DNA from: Flaccisagitta enflata | Lineage: Eukaryota > Chaetognatha > Sagittoidea > Aphragmophora | Length of the DNA: 64,000 nt | Direction: 5' to 3' | Assembly (NCBI GenBank): GCA_965153355.1 | Contig: OZ231126.1 | Location: 32,488,001-32,552,000 of the forward strand | Shown here: positions 46,913-58,168 of the stretch, piece after piece | How the letters are laid out: each line of letters begins with the position of its first letter | Position numbering within the stretch: the first letter of the stretch is position 1 | Made by a program: the position numbers and the translations under genes | Notes under the pieces: model-generated | Told to the model about the DNA's origin: nothing | The model's input: only the letters and a program-made list of their open reading frames with translations | The model's database searches: none

Positions 46913-47533
46913 ATTCTGCCCCATTTTTGGAATTTCACGAATTTCAAAAATCCGACATCTAGTTTCCAGTCGGGGAAACCCTACTAAAAAACCGATACTA
47001 CCTTCCTTAAAAAAAAATTTACATAGACACAACCCCCGCCCCTCCCCCCCCGTCCACCGCCTCTTACATCCCCACCCTAACTATCAACAGATCGACGACT
47101 GCACGAATGATGATTCCCGTCCGGAAAGGATCCACCACCAGCAAATTTTCGACGATCAACGATGACGCGGATGGAGACGAGGCGGCGACGAGGAGGTTGA
47201 GGCGCCCGTTCTGAAAAAGTTAAAGGGAAGGGGGGGGGAAGGGGAACGGGCCTTGGAGCACTCCAAGCCTGGGATTTGACTTGAGAGTGGAAAATAATAA
47301 GTGGGGGCATACTACTAAAACATGTCATACGAAAGTATTCGTAATAATGACTAAAAAGACCATGTCTAAAACAAACACAACAAAAATGTACATGTTCCAA
47401 GGAACCAAACAAAACAAGACAAAATAAATAAGTTACTAACTATATATAAAAACGAATCTGTAAGGAAAAAAATTAGTAAGCATCATGGAACGACCACATC
47501 ACCTGCGCCTTCTCCATTACAGAGACGAGCGGG

Positions 47534-48212
47534 TCACTCCGGAGGCTCCAACACCTCGTCAGTCCGTGGGCGAAAGGCGATGAATGATGTCGTCAACGGC
47601 GACCGCATCGAAAGGCGCAGGTGGTGCAGCCGTCTGAGAATGTATCCTCCCCGAAGGGAAGAAAAAGAAAGAGAAAGAATAGGGGCAGATTGATTAGTAA
47701 AGTTCTTATCGTACACAGATTCAAATTTACCACAAAAACTCAACTTCAACCCTTCCCAAACCATGATACTTACGCGGGCGTTTTTCGCAGGCCCCGGGCG
47801 GACGTCATTCCCACGCCCGGGTGGCGCCCCGACTTGGCCGGCCTGTCCATCGATGGGATGAGGATGTGATGGTGGAATACGATCCTCAGCGAATGGCGGC
47901 GCTCTCACGCCATGTTGCAAATTGGTAGTTAAATTGAACAGCAACTGGGCGTGGCACCAATCAGTATTTAACTGGCGGTCTGATTTTTCCAAGGCCTGGT
48001 TCGATTTTTCTTATTTCCAGGCTTGGGAGCGTCTTTTTGCGACAGGATCTGCTGACCGACTTTTTCTGCAGGAGAAGACGCTGGAGGTGGAGATGCTGCA
48101 TCGCAATTCGGCGCCAGTCGAAATTTAGGGCGCACAGCGGACGCAGTTGTGAGTCGACGGCCATAGCCGCCTTTGCGCGTTCCACAGCTTCCTCTTTCTT
48201 CTTAGCCTTCAT
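47534..48212 (-). CDS. BEL/Pao 3' region, smaller ORFs (unrecognised)
   Basis: Two overlapping frames. One begins MKAKKKEEAVERAKAAMAVD and continues the coiled-coil character of the ORF ending at 48209, implying a one-base frame change near 48212. The other (47534-47992) is Pro/Arg-rich and may not be coding. No membrane segment or envelope-like feature. Confidence 0.35.
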
Positions 48213-48520
48213 CGCACAGGCCTGCTTCTCTTTTCAAGCTGCTTCTCCAGTTCCACGACTCGCTTATTGCCTTTGACCACCTCATTGTCCGCAGCCATTG
48301 CTGCTTGACGAGCATCGTCTCTCTCCTTTTGGATATTTCGACGAATCCTCTCGTCTAAGACTTGACGAGCCGCTTCAACTCGTTGACGCGGAGGAAGCGA
48401 CGCGAAGAAGTCTTTTGGAAGCCTTGATGCTAAATTCTTCACCACACCCAATGGAGCATTTGAGGTCAGTGAAGAGGCTCTCGTAGCAATGACTGATGTG
48501 GTGTCCATGCGCAGGATCAA
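48209..48520 (-). CDS. BEL/Pao 3' region, helical ORF
   Basis: 103 codons: LPPRQRVEAARQVLDERIRR, then KERDDARQAAMAADNEVV and VVELEKQLEKRS, a strongly charged heptad-like helix, likely coiled coil. It lies downstream of the 303-codon ORF and probably belonged to the same protein. Confidence 0.45.
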   Translation of the reverse strand: MILRMDTTSVIATRASSLTSNAPLGVVKNLASRLPKDFFASLPPRQRVEAARQVLDERIRRNIQKERDDARQAAMAADNEVVKGNKRVVELEKQLEKRSRPVR

Positions 48521-48641
48521 AGGCTGGATCCGACAGAGGGCGGGTTTTGCACTTGCTGCAGACCTTGGGCAGACTCTGTTTGCTGACGAGGCGCTACACC
48601 AGCTTTAACAGATGCTGAAGCACCGCCAACTAGTTCGCTTC

Positions 48642-49553
48642 CTACCGCTGCTTTTGACGGCTGCGAGTGAAAGGAAGACGCTCCCGTCTGCTGACCAGAG
48701 ACTTGAGGTTTAACAGCGGACGCCGAAGCACCGCAAGTAGAACCTCCCTTGGTTGCTGCTTTATGCTTCTTCCCAGCTCTCTTGGTCTTCTTCCCTTTTG
48801 CTGCAGCTGCCCAGCGCCTGATTCAGCTTCTGAGGTTGCTGCCAACGTTGCCGTCGACGAACCATGAAGCTTCTCCTTGGCCTTTGGCGTTACTGCTGCA
48901 GGCGCGCCTGGAGCGCGAGAGGACCTTTGCTTTTGGAATCTGGCCCTTTTTGTTGACTCGGCACATTGCGCTTTTGTGGAGTCTTTCCCCGACATGACCT
49001 CTTCGATTGTTGTGAGGAGTGATGTCACGAGGACCCTGTTGCTGCTGATTTGGGGGATGAACCAATCCAGGGCGCGATTGACGACTTCCTGATGCTGTAG
49101 AATGAATTGCCGCTGATGTAGCTGCGGCTGCGTCGAGCACAAATACCGCTGGTGGAGTTGCGGAAGCGCCGACGGAAGTTGCTGCAGATGAGGCTTCGGA
49201 GCCGCATTCTTCCTCTTCGTCGCCTGGACCATGCGACGAACCTCCTTATCATGCTCCCTCCTTCTTTTATTACTTTGGATTTTACGCTCCAGAGTCTCCG
49301 AGCCAAGCTCTGTTTGATTAGCCGAAGAGCGCATAAGAGTTTGTTTGTTGCAGCACACCGAAAGTTTTTCAAACTCTTTGAAGAGGAGAGATACTTCGAC
49401 GTCCGGACTGATGGTACGATACCACCAACGTGCCTGCATCCGTTGGTGCTTCTCTTCCGGCGTCGCAGTGTCCACTTCCGGGTCAATGTCTTTCTCCACC
49501 GCCTCCCCATTCACTAACACCTCCTCCTCTGTTTCCATCCCCTCCTCCTCCAC
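48642..49553 (-). CDS. BEL/Pao accessory ORF downstream of integrase (unrecognised)
   Basis: 303-codon open frame starting MEEEGMETEEEVLVNGEAVE. It has an acidic N-terminus, then a helical basic segment (LERKIQSNKRRREHDKEVRR), a Gln/Leu/His-rich middle and a basic Ala/Gln-rich C-terminus. No signal peptide, transmembrane helix or Cys pattern, so it does not resemble an env. Its position after pol suggests an accessory or captured gene. I do not recognise a family. Confidence 0.5.
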   Translation of the reverse strand: MEEEGMETEEEVLVNGEAVEKDIDPEVDTATPEEKHQRMQARWWYRTISPDVEVSLLFKEFEKLSVCCNKQTLMRSSANQTELGSETLERKIQSNKRRREHDKEVRRMVQATKRKNAAPKPHLQQLPSALPQLHQRYLCSTQPQLHQRQFILQHQEVVNRALDWFIPQISSNRVLVTSLLTTIEEVMSGKDSTKAQCAESTKRARFQKQRSSRAPGAPAAVTPKAKEKLHGSSTATLAATSEAESGAGQLQQKGRRPRELGRSIKQQPREVLLAVLRRPLLNLKSLVSRRERLPFTRSRQKQR

Positions 49554-50391
49554 TCTTGCTCCATCATTGACCGATCTCTCTCTCTCTTCGCCCCCGCTGC
49601 GTTGACGTGCAGCTGCAGCGCTTGATCACGAGGCGCTGGGCGACCGAAATCAAGGCAAAATTGGCGAGGCGATAGGGCAAATCCGATGATGATGGCGCGC
49701 CGCGAAGTGGTGGATAAGTCCGTCGGCGGCCGATTGATCGAAATCCGCCTCGAACCTCCATCTTTGATGACCACCAATGGAGAAAGCGGCGGATCAGCGG
49801 CGTTGGATGGCTGTTGGCGTTTTTCAACGCATCATCTTGTTGGCGCTTTTTGTCGCCATTTTGCGTCTCACGGCGGAGCGCAGGTCGCCATTGAAGGCTG
49901 CCAACGCGACAGCCTCCTCCTCCGCCGCTTGAAAGAGCGTCGTGGATGCAGATCCTTCGAGTAGAGCCGTCGCTGAAGAGCCGATGAAGATCAAGATCAC
50001 GTCAGCGTCGACACGTCGGCCTCTGCCTCGAGCCGCTGCTGACGGGACATCTTGACTCCCAGTGCGACTTCAAGATGCGAACTGACCGTAGATGGAATGG
50101 CGTCGTCAGCGGAAGCTTTGAAATGTTCGTATTGAGAACTGATAATGGTAAGCGGATTTTGGCACAATATATACATATAGACAGAGCGAATGAATCAGTG
50201 TTTTGTGATGTAGTGGGAAATGGACAACATAATTAAGAGGAAAGATGAAAGCATGGATAATCAGAACCAAATATGAATAATAACAACTCTTTGTAAATAT
50301 AACAAGTCAGAGTTTCAATCACTCATATCTATAGTTACTAATGGACAGGCCCATGCGCCTTTTTCTCTCTCTCTCAAAACTTAGCGTTTTT

Positions 50392-51480
50392 TTATGAGTC
50401 CAATTCCAGCCGCACGAGCTTCGTGCGGTCTTTCGTCACGATCTTTCCATCTTGGCGCCGGATGTGAGCCCTCCGGACATGGGCTGATGATCCCTCGACG
50501 CCCATGACACGTCCTAAACTCCAATTGTGACGAGGCAGCGTTTCGTCCATGACGATGACCATGTCATCAACCGCAAAGTCCTTCTCGGATCTCGACCATT
50601 TGCTTCGCGCGTGAAGAAGCGACAAATATTCAACCCTCCACGATTTCCAAAACGCATCCACACGCGATTGTGCACGCCTCCATTGAATCTTCGCGGAGTC
50701 GGCGTCAGAATTGACGCCTTGTTGCACCAGATCTAGAGGGGTGTGACCGGATGTTGATGGATTGAGGATATGATTCGGTGTGAGGGCCTCAGAGTCATTT
50801 GGATCATCACTGAGCGCTGTCAGAGGACGGCGATTGAGAATTCCTTCAACTTCGACAACAGCAGTGTTGAAGGCGTCGACGTGGAGGATGGCGCCAGTCG
50901 AGATGGAAGCAAGATGGCGCTTAAAGAGAGCGACGATTCTCTCCCACACCCCTCCATAGTGGGGTGTTCTCGGCGTGATGAAATCCCACCGAAGGCCGCG
51001 CCGCTGCAATTCGGGAGTTGACGAGCGGTTCCAAGCTTCCATTTCCTTCCTGAGGATATTATTGGCGCCAACTAGATTCGTTCCACAGTCTGAAGTGAAC
51101 CGGCGGATTCCTGGGCGCCTTGCTGCAAAGCGGATGATTGCATTTACCATCGCATCGGCTGACATGTTGAAGAGCAATTCCACATGGACGGCGCGTGACA
51201 CGAAACAGGTGAACACTGCGATCCACACCTTATGATCAGCACGCCCGTTCATCTTTAATGAAATGCCCATGACATCCAATCCAGTCTCTGCTGAAGACAG
51301 GCGCAGGATTGACGCGATTTGATGGAAGATTGGCCATTTGCTGATTTGCGTTCTTTTTAAAGTTCTTCTGGCATCTGAAGCACGTGTTGACGACGCTCTT
51401 GACAGCCTGAAGACCTTTTGTAATCCACACAAATTGGCGTAATTGGCACAATGTATGCTTTGCACCCGCGTGAAAATCAT
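50392..51480 (-). CDS. BEL/Pao integrase catalytic core and C-terminal domain
   Basis: Core with the first Asp in ETGLDVMG, the second in RRFTSDCGTNLVGAN and the Glu in TPHYGGVWERIVALFKRHL. RAVHVELL and LNRRPLTAL are typical of BEL integrases, followed by AVDDMVIVMDETLPRHNWSL and GRVMGV (the C-terminal domain of this group). Integrase inserts the cDNA and makes the 5-bp stagger seen at the flanks. The first ~60 codons of this frame are out of register with the zinc-binding domain, which is read in the next frame. Confidence 0.92.
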   Translation of the reverse strand: MIFTRVQSIHCANYANLCGLQKVFRLSRASSTRASDARRTLKRTQISKWPIFHQIASILRLSSAETGLDVMGISLKMNGRADHKVWIAVFTCFVSRAVHVELLFNMSADAMVNAIIRFAARRPGIRRFTSDCGTNLVGANNILRKEMEAWNRSSTPELQRRGLRWDFITPRTPHYGGVWERIVALFKRHLASISTGAILHVDAFNTAVVEVEGILNRRPLTALSDDPNDSEALTPNHILNPSTSGHTPLDLVQQGVNSDADSAKIQWRRAQSRVDAFWKSWRVEYLSLLHARSKWSRSEKDFAVDDMVIVMDETLPRHNWSLGRVMGVEGSSAHVRRAHIRRQDGKIVTKDRTKLVRLELDS

Positions 51481-51835
51481 TATGATGATAATGGCGAATT
51501 AATGATTTCACATTCTCGTCTTTTGGCGGCAGGATGAAGGGAAATTTAGCGTCATGTGCGATGTCGGCGTTTTCCAATCGGCTGCCGCCGAATGATACCG
51601 TCATCGTCGTGAAAGGATTCAATTTCCGCATCTCCTTATTTTTTATGATGAAGTCATGACGGCTTTCTGGTTTTAAAGACTTTTCCCAACTCAATTGAAG
51701 AGCGTCGGGATAATGATGCGCTGCATTGACTTGACGAGCTGTTTGCGCGCCTCCTCCAAAACGTCTTGCGTCACTTCCGGTTTGGGAAGGAGATCTCTTG
51801 CTGCTCGTGTCTTCGCCCTTGGATACGCTCTCCAC
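51285..51835 (-). CDS. BEL/Pao integrase zinc-binding (HHCC) domain
   Basis: HYHHNDFHAGAKHTLCQLRQ then FVWITKGLQAVKSVVNTCFR and CQKNFKKN give the H-H-C-C pattern, followed by MANLPSNRVNPAPVF. The homology then continues in the overlapping frame of the catalytic ORF, implying a one-base frame change near 51290. Confidence 0.85.
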
Positions 51836-51916
51836 CTTTTGATTGCGATGAGAACCATGCCGATGATCCGCAACTTATGCATCCATTTTCCCCGAAGCGG
51901 CTGCAAAAGTGTCGCG

Positions 51917-52300
51917 TCAGCCACTTGTTCTTTTCACTTTCAGCCACATACAGAGCGGCGACTTGTGCAGAAATAGGGCACGTCGCGATGTTCGTCTTTG
52001 GCCATTGATCTTCGGGAAAGACGCAAAAATGCAGGACCGTGATGGAATTGACGCCATTTTTCGCTTCATGGGCCTGGATGCCTCTGCTACAGTGGTCCGC
52101 CGGGTTGTTTGATGAGTCAACCCAGCGCCACTGTTGAGGATCAGACCCACTGTGGATCTTGGAGAGACGATTGGCGAAGAATACAGGCCTCGGTTTGCCG
52201 GATTGTAAATCATCTTCAGTGCAGATTCAGAGTCAGACCAAAATCTGACGACAAGATTGTCCAAGTTGATGGTCCTTCCGACGAAGCGTTTGAGCTGCAC
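51917..52300 (-). pseudogene. BEL/Pao RNase H-like segment
   Basis: LVVRFWSDSESALKMIYNPA resembles the second catalytic stretch of RNase H. The preceding RNase H portion is broken across frames. Confidence 0.6.
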
Positions 52301-52479
52301 TGCTTTTTCTGCGGATACAATCTCAGCTCGTGGAACGCTGTTATGATGAGAAGCACGTTTTGGATTGAGTGGAATACGTGAGACTTAGGCAATGAATGAA
52401 ATGTGCACATCTCCATTCATTGACTTGACGTCGATATGCAACTGCTCCATATCCGCTTTTGGAGCCGCATCAAAAGTCT

Positions 52480-53580
52480 GATTATTTAACTATTCGCTGT
52501 TGTCGCCATGCCAGCCAACGTCAATTCGATATTGTTGTAGAAAGAGGCCAAGATGAAGTATAGCGAAGAAAGATTCCATAGCTCTCTTCCAAGGGCGAAT
52601 CCCATCCCACTTCCTGTGGGCGACAGAGTTGAAGATGTCGTCTGCCGATGTATGCGCTTGGGCTCCAAAATCCCAATGGATGATAAAGTTTAGCTTGCAG
52701 AGACCAATTGACGAGGTGTTTTGGCTCTAAGAGTTTTGAATTCCTCGTCGCAGATATGAAGATGGCTTTCATGGAGCCATGAGGCAGCCAACACCTTAAG
52801 CGCATCATCTTCTTATCTGAGATGGGAGATCAGCGTTGGATCTCCATCCATCAGTGCGCGCGTACTTTCCACTTCACGATCCATCCCGCCTTCAGCCATA
52901 TAACCACCATCACGCCTACTGCAGTGCTTAAGTCGGCCGAATCCCCACCCCCACTTCCGTAGTCGGCGTAAGCGGCGAATAAGATCGTGAGCGTTGTAGG
53001 GATATTTGGGCCGGATTACTTCAGCATGCTTTCTGTGGTGAAAGGCGTGGCGAATGGCTGGATTGGCTACGAAGACATGTGAGTAAAGACAGATTCAAAA
53101 TGGCTTCTCGTAGAGTGCGGTCTTTGAACCAAAGAATCTGAACAGATCAGCGTCGTCAGGATGAGGCCGCGGATCTGGTGAACGCCTTTATATCACACAT
53201 AAAGGCGATCTTCCACTGACAACATGAGATGTCCATCAAGCTGTTCATCAAGTTTGGACCTCGGCGGCAAATCATTAGTGAGATCACCGGTCGCCGCCGC
53301 AGCGCGCGTGGCATCACGCGCGTTTTGCGCGCAATTCAACAATATGTGGCAAGTACCAGTGCGACTTCTCAATGCCGTCGTCGTCGTCTACGCTGTCAAT
53401 CTCAATCGCCACTCCCGTCTCGTAAAACTTCACCGATTTCACAGCTCTTTCTTTGAAGGCTGGGTCACGCTTGAAGCGGAAACGTTGGTTGCCGAGCAGC
53501 TTCATCGCAGTCGTCGTGATTTCACTCTTCTCAGAATTTCCATGATTTTTCGTGATGAAATTTCCATGTGACGGGAGCAA
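52480..53580 (-). pseudogene. BEL/Pao reverse transcriptase remnant
   Basis: The N-terminal RT lead-in is seen (RFRFKRDPAFKERAVKSVKF, IEKSHWYLPHIV). After about 53310 the frame closes, and only scattered similarity continues in different frames to about 52500 (KLYHPLGFWSPSAYIG is typical of the RT/RNase H connection). I could not find a YxDD catalytic box. The segment looks shortened and frame-broken. Confidence 0.65.
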
Positions 53581-53619
53581 AGTATTTTTTCACAATTGGG
53601 CAAAAATATGTCTTTTCCT

Positions 53620-54281
53620 CTAACACTTTGCAGCTCTGATATTCTCAAAGAGGAATGCCCATCTCCTCTTGCTTGAGGCGATTGATGATGCAAAGTCATG
53701 GTAGAAGATGCGGTCAATGTTGCTGTTGAGGACGCGATTGTCGAGGATGCGATCGATGTTGTCGTGGAGGACGCGGTCATCCGTCGCGACAGCGTTGATC
53801 GATGCAATATCTCGTTCTCTCTTGCCCGTTTTTCCACATACAGTCCAACCGAATAGACATCTGAAGCAAGTCAAAGATCCTGAAGGCCCTCGGCGGATTT
53901 CTTGAGCGACGGCGGCATCCGCATGCGCCGCTCCGATGATCATCATCACCCCGCCTTCAAAAAGCTGGAAATTTTATGCCCTGATGTGAGGTTGGTCAGA
54001 TAGATCGCGGAGAAAAGGAGGAATGTTGCGTTCACTCGTTAACAATCACCAATGCGTCGTTGACGTCGACGACATATTCCGTCGACCGATTGCATAGTGA
54101 ATGATGCGATGAAACGATCCTCAACAACATGACTTCCCACAGTAATCACCGTCATTACTGTTTTTATTGGAATCAGAAGACTGCGAATGACATTGGTACT
54201 GATCGCGTCGCGATCAGCGCCTGAGTCGATCATAGCGTAAATAGTCCTCTGCGCACCCGAAGAATTGTTTATAATAGTCAC
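53620..54281 (-). CDS. BEL/Pao aspartic protease region
   Basis: Retropepsin active-site stretch TIYAMIDSGADRDAISTNVI (Asp-Ser-Gly) in the ORF 54039-54281, followed in another frame by MMMIIGAAHADAA and EIRRGPSGSLTCFRCLFGWT, the usual IGAD...GP...GW segment after the protease. A frame change separates the two ORFs. The second ends in a short internal repeat (NIDRIL/NIDRIF). Confidence 0.75.
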
Positions 54282-54367
54282 TGGAACAATCGGACGGACA
54301 ACGCGATGAATGAAAAGCGGACGCGACGTTGCCGTCGCCGCCAGTCATGCCGTGACGTTAGAAGAGA

Positions 54368-54853
54368 TCACTTGTAGGATTGGCTGCCTCCGCCGTCGCC
54401 GGAGCTGTTAGTGCTACTGCTGCCGCATCCTCTGACTTGTTGAAGAGCCAGCGGTGCTTTATTTCCCTGCTTATTCTCTCCTTTCTTCTCTTCCTTTTCT
54501 TCTTTCTTGTAGGTGCGCCCGTGGAGAATCGTGGCATGCCGCTTCTTGCAGATCTGGCAAGTTGGTCTGTTCGCGCATCCTTTGGCGTTGTGTCCTGGCG
54601 CGAGGCAGTGGAAGCACAGACGACGAGACATGATCTTTTGAACTCTCGCGTCCACTTCCAACTCTAACAGCTGATGACACTCTTCTGTTTGATGCATTCC
54701 ACTGCAGACGTTGCAGCGGTCCGTCGACTGCATCTTTTGCCGCCATTGGTCAAAGCATCCCCATACGATGATGCGCTTCTTTTTCTGTAGGTGACTGCTG
54801 CCACTGATGCTGTTTTGCAGCTTGCGCCTTTGTTGCGCTGAATCACCGCCCAT
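54368..54853 (-). CDS. BEL/Pao Gag C-terminus with three zinc knuckles
   Basis: CNVCSGMHQTEEC, CFHCLAPGHNAKGC and CQICKKRHATILHG, the three-knuckle arrangement typical of BEL/Pao Gag, for nucleic-acid binding during particle assembly. Preceded by a frame change from the 54664-55143 ORF and followed by a Lys/Glu tail. Confidence 0.88.
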   Translation of the reverse strand: MGGDSAQQRRKLQNSISGSSHLQKKKRIIVWGCFDQWRQKMQSTDRCNVCSGMHQTEECHQLLELEVDARVQKIMSRRLCFHCLAPGHNAKGCANRPTCQICKKRHATILHGRTYKKEEKEEKKGENKQGNKAPLALQQVRGCGSSSTNSSGDGGGSQSYK

Positions 54854-55512
54854 GTCTCGATCATGTTGACCAAGTTGTCGAATGAAAATAATTGTCCATT
54901 TTGGGCTGCTTCATGTTGCTTTTCCCAGAATTTATCTGCAAGATGAGGGACCCTCTTGTTGAGGATCTCCTGCAGCAGCTCGTCACGATAACATTGTTGC
55001 ACTTCTCCACAGGTCCTCGCAATCTTCTTTGCCTTTTGCAACCTTGCAGACAAATTGAAATGCCTTGCATGGTCGGCCGACTGGATCTTCGCCTCCGCGA
55101 CGATCTCGTTGAACAGCGCCGCAATGTTGCAGCGCCTTGCCATAAGACGACGTCCATTTTTGCGAAGGCGTCGTCAATCTCTCCTCTTGCTGTCGTCAGT
55201 TGCATCAATCGTAGTTTCAATGATCTCTTTTGCCGGACCAGCAAACCACTTAGGCAATTCCAATAAGATGTCCATTTGCGTCAAGCCTTCATGCTTCTCA
55301 GCATCTTTGAACTTCCTCTTCCACATCATGAAGTCGGTGGATGAAAGCTCCTGCAGAGGCTTCTCGGGTCTTGCTCTCTCCAACGCTTTGAGGCCGACCT
55401 CCCTTGCTCGCATGAGATCATTGTACGCCGCTCTTTCCAACATGTCCAGAGCCGGATTGTTGGGCATCTGAAGCGTGTACTTCCGGTTGGCGGGCTGCCG
55501 ATGATGCTCCAC
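54664..55512 (-). pseudogene. BEL/Pao Gag central domain, two frames
   Basis: First frame (55174-55512): STDFMMWKRKFKDAEKHEGL .. LLELPKWFAGPAKEIIETTI. Second frame (54664-55143): LLQEILNKRVPHLADKFWEK and FSFDNLVNMIETWAVIQRNK. Both resemble the helical capsid-like part of BEL Gag; at least one frame change lies near 55170. Confidence 0.7.
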
Positions 55513-55557
55513 TTGATGATACGCTGTGGTTGTTGGGTGGCGTATTGACCCCCGACT

Positions 55558-57250
55558 TTACCGGAGATCTCTTTTGGTAGTTTTTACACTCCACCCAACT
55601 TCTCCTTGCTGATTCATTTGTTGTTGACGATCATCTTGATGGAATCGGGGAGCATCAAAATCTTGGCGGACGTACTGTCGCTGTTGTTGTTCTTCTTTAC
55701 GTTGTTTCTCTTCTTCTCTCGCTGCGGCAAGGTCAAAGTCTCTCTGCTGAATCTGCATCTTCAAACTGTCCACTTCCTGCTGCAAACGTTGATTCTGCTG
55801 GATGACTTCCGCTTGAGGCGTTACTAGAGGCGCTTGCGCTTTGGCGCCTTGGCTGCAATCCACTCATTGTCTTCTTGGTAGCGACTTTTCTTCTCTCCTT
55901 ATCTTGCAGCTGCTGTGCCAACTTCGCGTCAGCGGCCTCCTGCATCTGCCTCCTGCGCATCGCCTCCATTGCATCACCTCCGCTTCCGGCTGTGTTGAAG
56001 ACCTTTTCCTCTTGATGGGGAAGACCAGTCTCCCTTCTAGCAGAGCCAATCTGCTTCTCGAAGATCACTTCCGGTGCGGTAGGGAGAATCGTTGCTGCTG
56101 GGGTTTGGTGATGCTGATCCTGATGCTGTTGCTGTTGTTGAAGCCGTTGCTGCTGCCACTGTTGATGTTGAAGCTGCTGTTGCTGGTCAGGATGCTGTTG
56201 CTGTTCATTCTGCTGCTGCAGTTGACGCTGACGCTGTCCTTGCTGCTGCTGCTGCTCCAACTGTTGCTGCTGCTGCATCGGCTGCTTGACGGACGTTTCC
56301 ACTGACTGCACATGACGTTGCTGTACGTTCGAATTGAACGATCCCGGATTGAAATTTCTGAAGATAGATTGACGGTCTTTTGGCGGATGCTGCGGCTGCT
56401 GCTTGTCCAGCTCAGACAGTTGTCTAAGCTTCATACCCGCTGCTCTAAAGCTCCACCAATGCCGCCGTCGTTCAGGCTATTCCAGTGCTTTCGTTGCATT
56501 TCTGCCGCATTGTTGAATACTCCTGCTCTTCTATCTTCATCTCGTTGCTGCTGCTGGCGAAAGTTACACATTCTGTCGTATAACTTTGTCTTCTTGTGAT
56601 GAGATCGCTGTTGGAATCCCAATGGCACCGCGATCGGCGCCTTTGGAGCTGTTGCTGCACCACCACCTTCACCTTCAGCCATCATGCGCAGAGCGTTGTT
56701 CTGCAAGGCGTTGCTGTCTCTCTTCTTCTGTTTCTTCACTGACGTTCATGCTTTCGACAGGATGGTTATTTGACGCTGGAGGATCCACTACCACCGCTGG
56801 GATCGCGGCGGAAGGTTGCTGTTGCTGCTGCAGTTGCTGTTGCATACGTTCATCTGCATTATTTTGCCGCTGTTGTTGTTGTTCATGCGGCTGCATGGAG
56901 TTGATGTTGTTGCAGCCCTTGTTGTTGTTGTTGTTGTTGCTGCTGCTGCTCATGTTGTTGCTGTTGTTGAACCACATGTTGTGGCGCCGGCTGCAAGATT
57001 TGACGTTGTTGTTGGTCTTGTTGACGAAATTGTGAAGTTGCTGCAACTGCTGCTGCTGCAACAGCTCTTGCTGCTGCCGTTGAGCTGTCGTTTGCTGCTG
57101 CTCCTGTGGTCGGTTGAGTTGACGTTGCTGTTGGAGTTGCTGCTGCTGCATCTGCAATTGATGCTGCTGCTGTTGCTCCTGTTGCTGTCGCTGCTCCTCC
57201 TCCCGTTGTTGCTGCTGCATATCATCTATCAGCCGCCGGCCTTGTCGCAT
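55558..57250 (-). CDS. Gln-rich region upstream of Gag
   Basis: Three consecutive frames (56675-57250, 55733-56434, 55558-55863) dominated by poly-Gln and Gln-Leu/Gln-His runs built from mixed CAG/CAA. A helical PLVTPQAEVIQQNQRLQQEV, DSLKMQIQQRDFDLAAAREE segment follows. Mixed codons and an alternating composition argue against a simple microsatellite. Probably a low-complexity N-terminal part of Gag. Confidence 0.5.
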
Positions 57251-57605
57251 TCCTCCTCCAGCTGCCTACCCCATCTGTCTCTCTCCGCACTCCTGTTGAC
57301 GAAGCGTCGCCTCGCCTCTCCTGCGGCGTCAATCCGTTGATGATCCCACGACCTCTTGCAAGAGCATCGGCGTCGTCGAGATCACAAGCATGTCGTCAGC
57401 TTGCTCCATCGGAGACGCACGCGCAGGTTCAATTTCCGAGACCAAATCCGATACCCATTGATTGACATCTCCTCTTTGGATCGGCGGCAGATTTAAAATT
57501 GGCGCCAGTTGGAGATGCGCACCATGTCGCGGGACCGGAAGTGGTAGATCTAGGATCCGTCGGGGTTTGGCGAAGACGTTCGCATCCTTGGTGTTGGAGC
57601 GCCAG

Positions 57606-58041
57606 TCACATTGTCACGGGCAGCATGAGTGTCAGTTGGAGACTGTTCCGAGAATTCATTGGTCTTCTACGATTCCCAATGTCATTGTGCATTGCGTTAA
57701 CGATGTCGGCGTTGGAAGGAAAACCCTCTGGATAGTTTTCACGATCGAAGAAACGCATGGAGTTCCATTCGCCGGATTCGACGCAGAGTGGACGCCGCGA
57801 ATCGAAGAGGATCGCCGGGCATCGAGTCGAGCGCCATTTGCCTTGCGTATGATATAAAGTCGTAGACCATATCCCGAAGGCCGTGTCGAGCGCCATCTGA
57901 TTCACATGCGGCGTCGTCGAAATCGTTCGATCCTTCGGCGCAAGCGGCAACGGCGTCGAAAAGGCGCCGGCATCCTTCCATCTCCGCCGTGATGTCGTTT
58001 CTCATCGCGCGCAAACGATCCGACCTCGGACACTGATCCAA
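57606..58041 (-). CDS. BEL/Pao leader-proximal ORF, possible Gag N-terminus
   Basis: 100 codons from MDQCPRSDRLRAMRNDITAE; helical (CRRLFDAVAACAEGSNDFDD). Position 130 bp inside the 5' LTR fits the start of Gag. No recognised domain. Confidence 0.4.
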
Positions 58042-58168
58042 ACCGAAGTGAGATACACGAGAGGACGTTGAAGCGTCGAGGCAGTGTCGTGTACGCGGCT
58101 GCCGTTGTCCAATTTCGCTTTCGGAGGTCGAAGATGGAAAGAATCGAGTCGTTTTTAAATTTTTGAAA

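Noticed and set aside
47621-49605. Plus-strand ORFs inside the BEL/Pao 3' region
   Set aside because: Antisense shadows of the minus-strand ORFs; no recognised domain.
56586-57340. Plus-strand Leu/Val-rich ORFs (149 and 174 codons) as membrane proteins or env
   Set aside because: They are the complement of the Gln-rich coding strand (CAG read as CTG/GCT).
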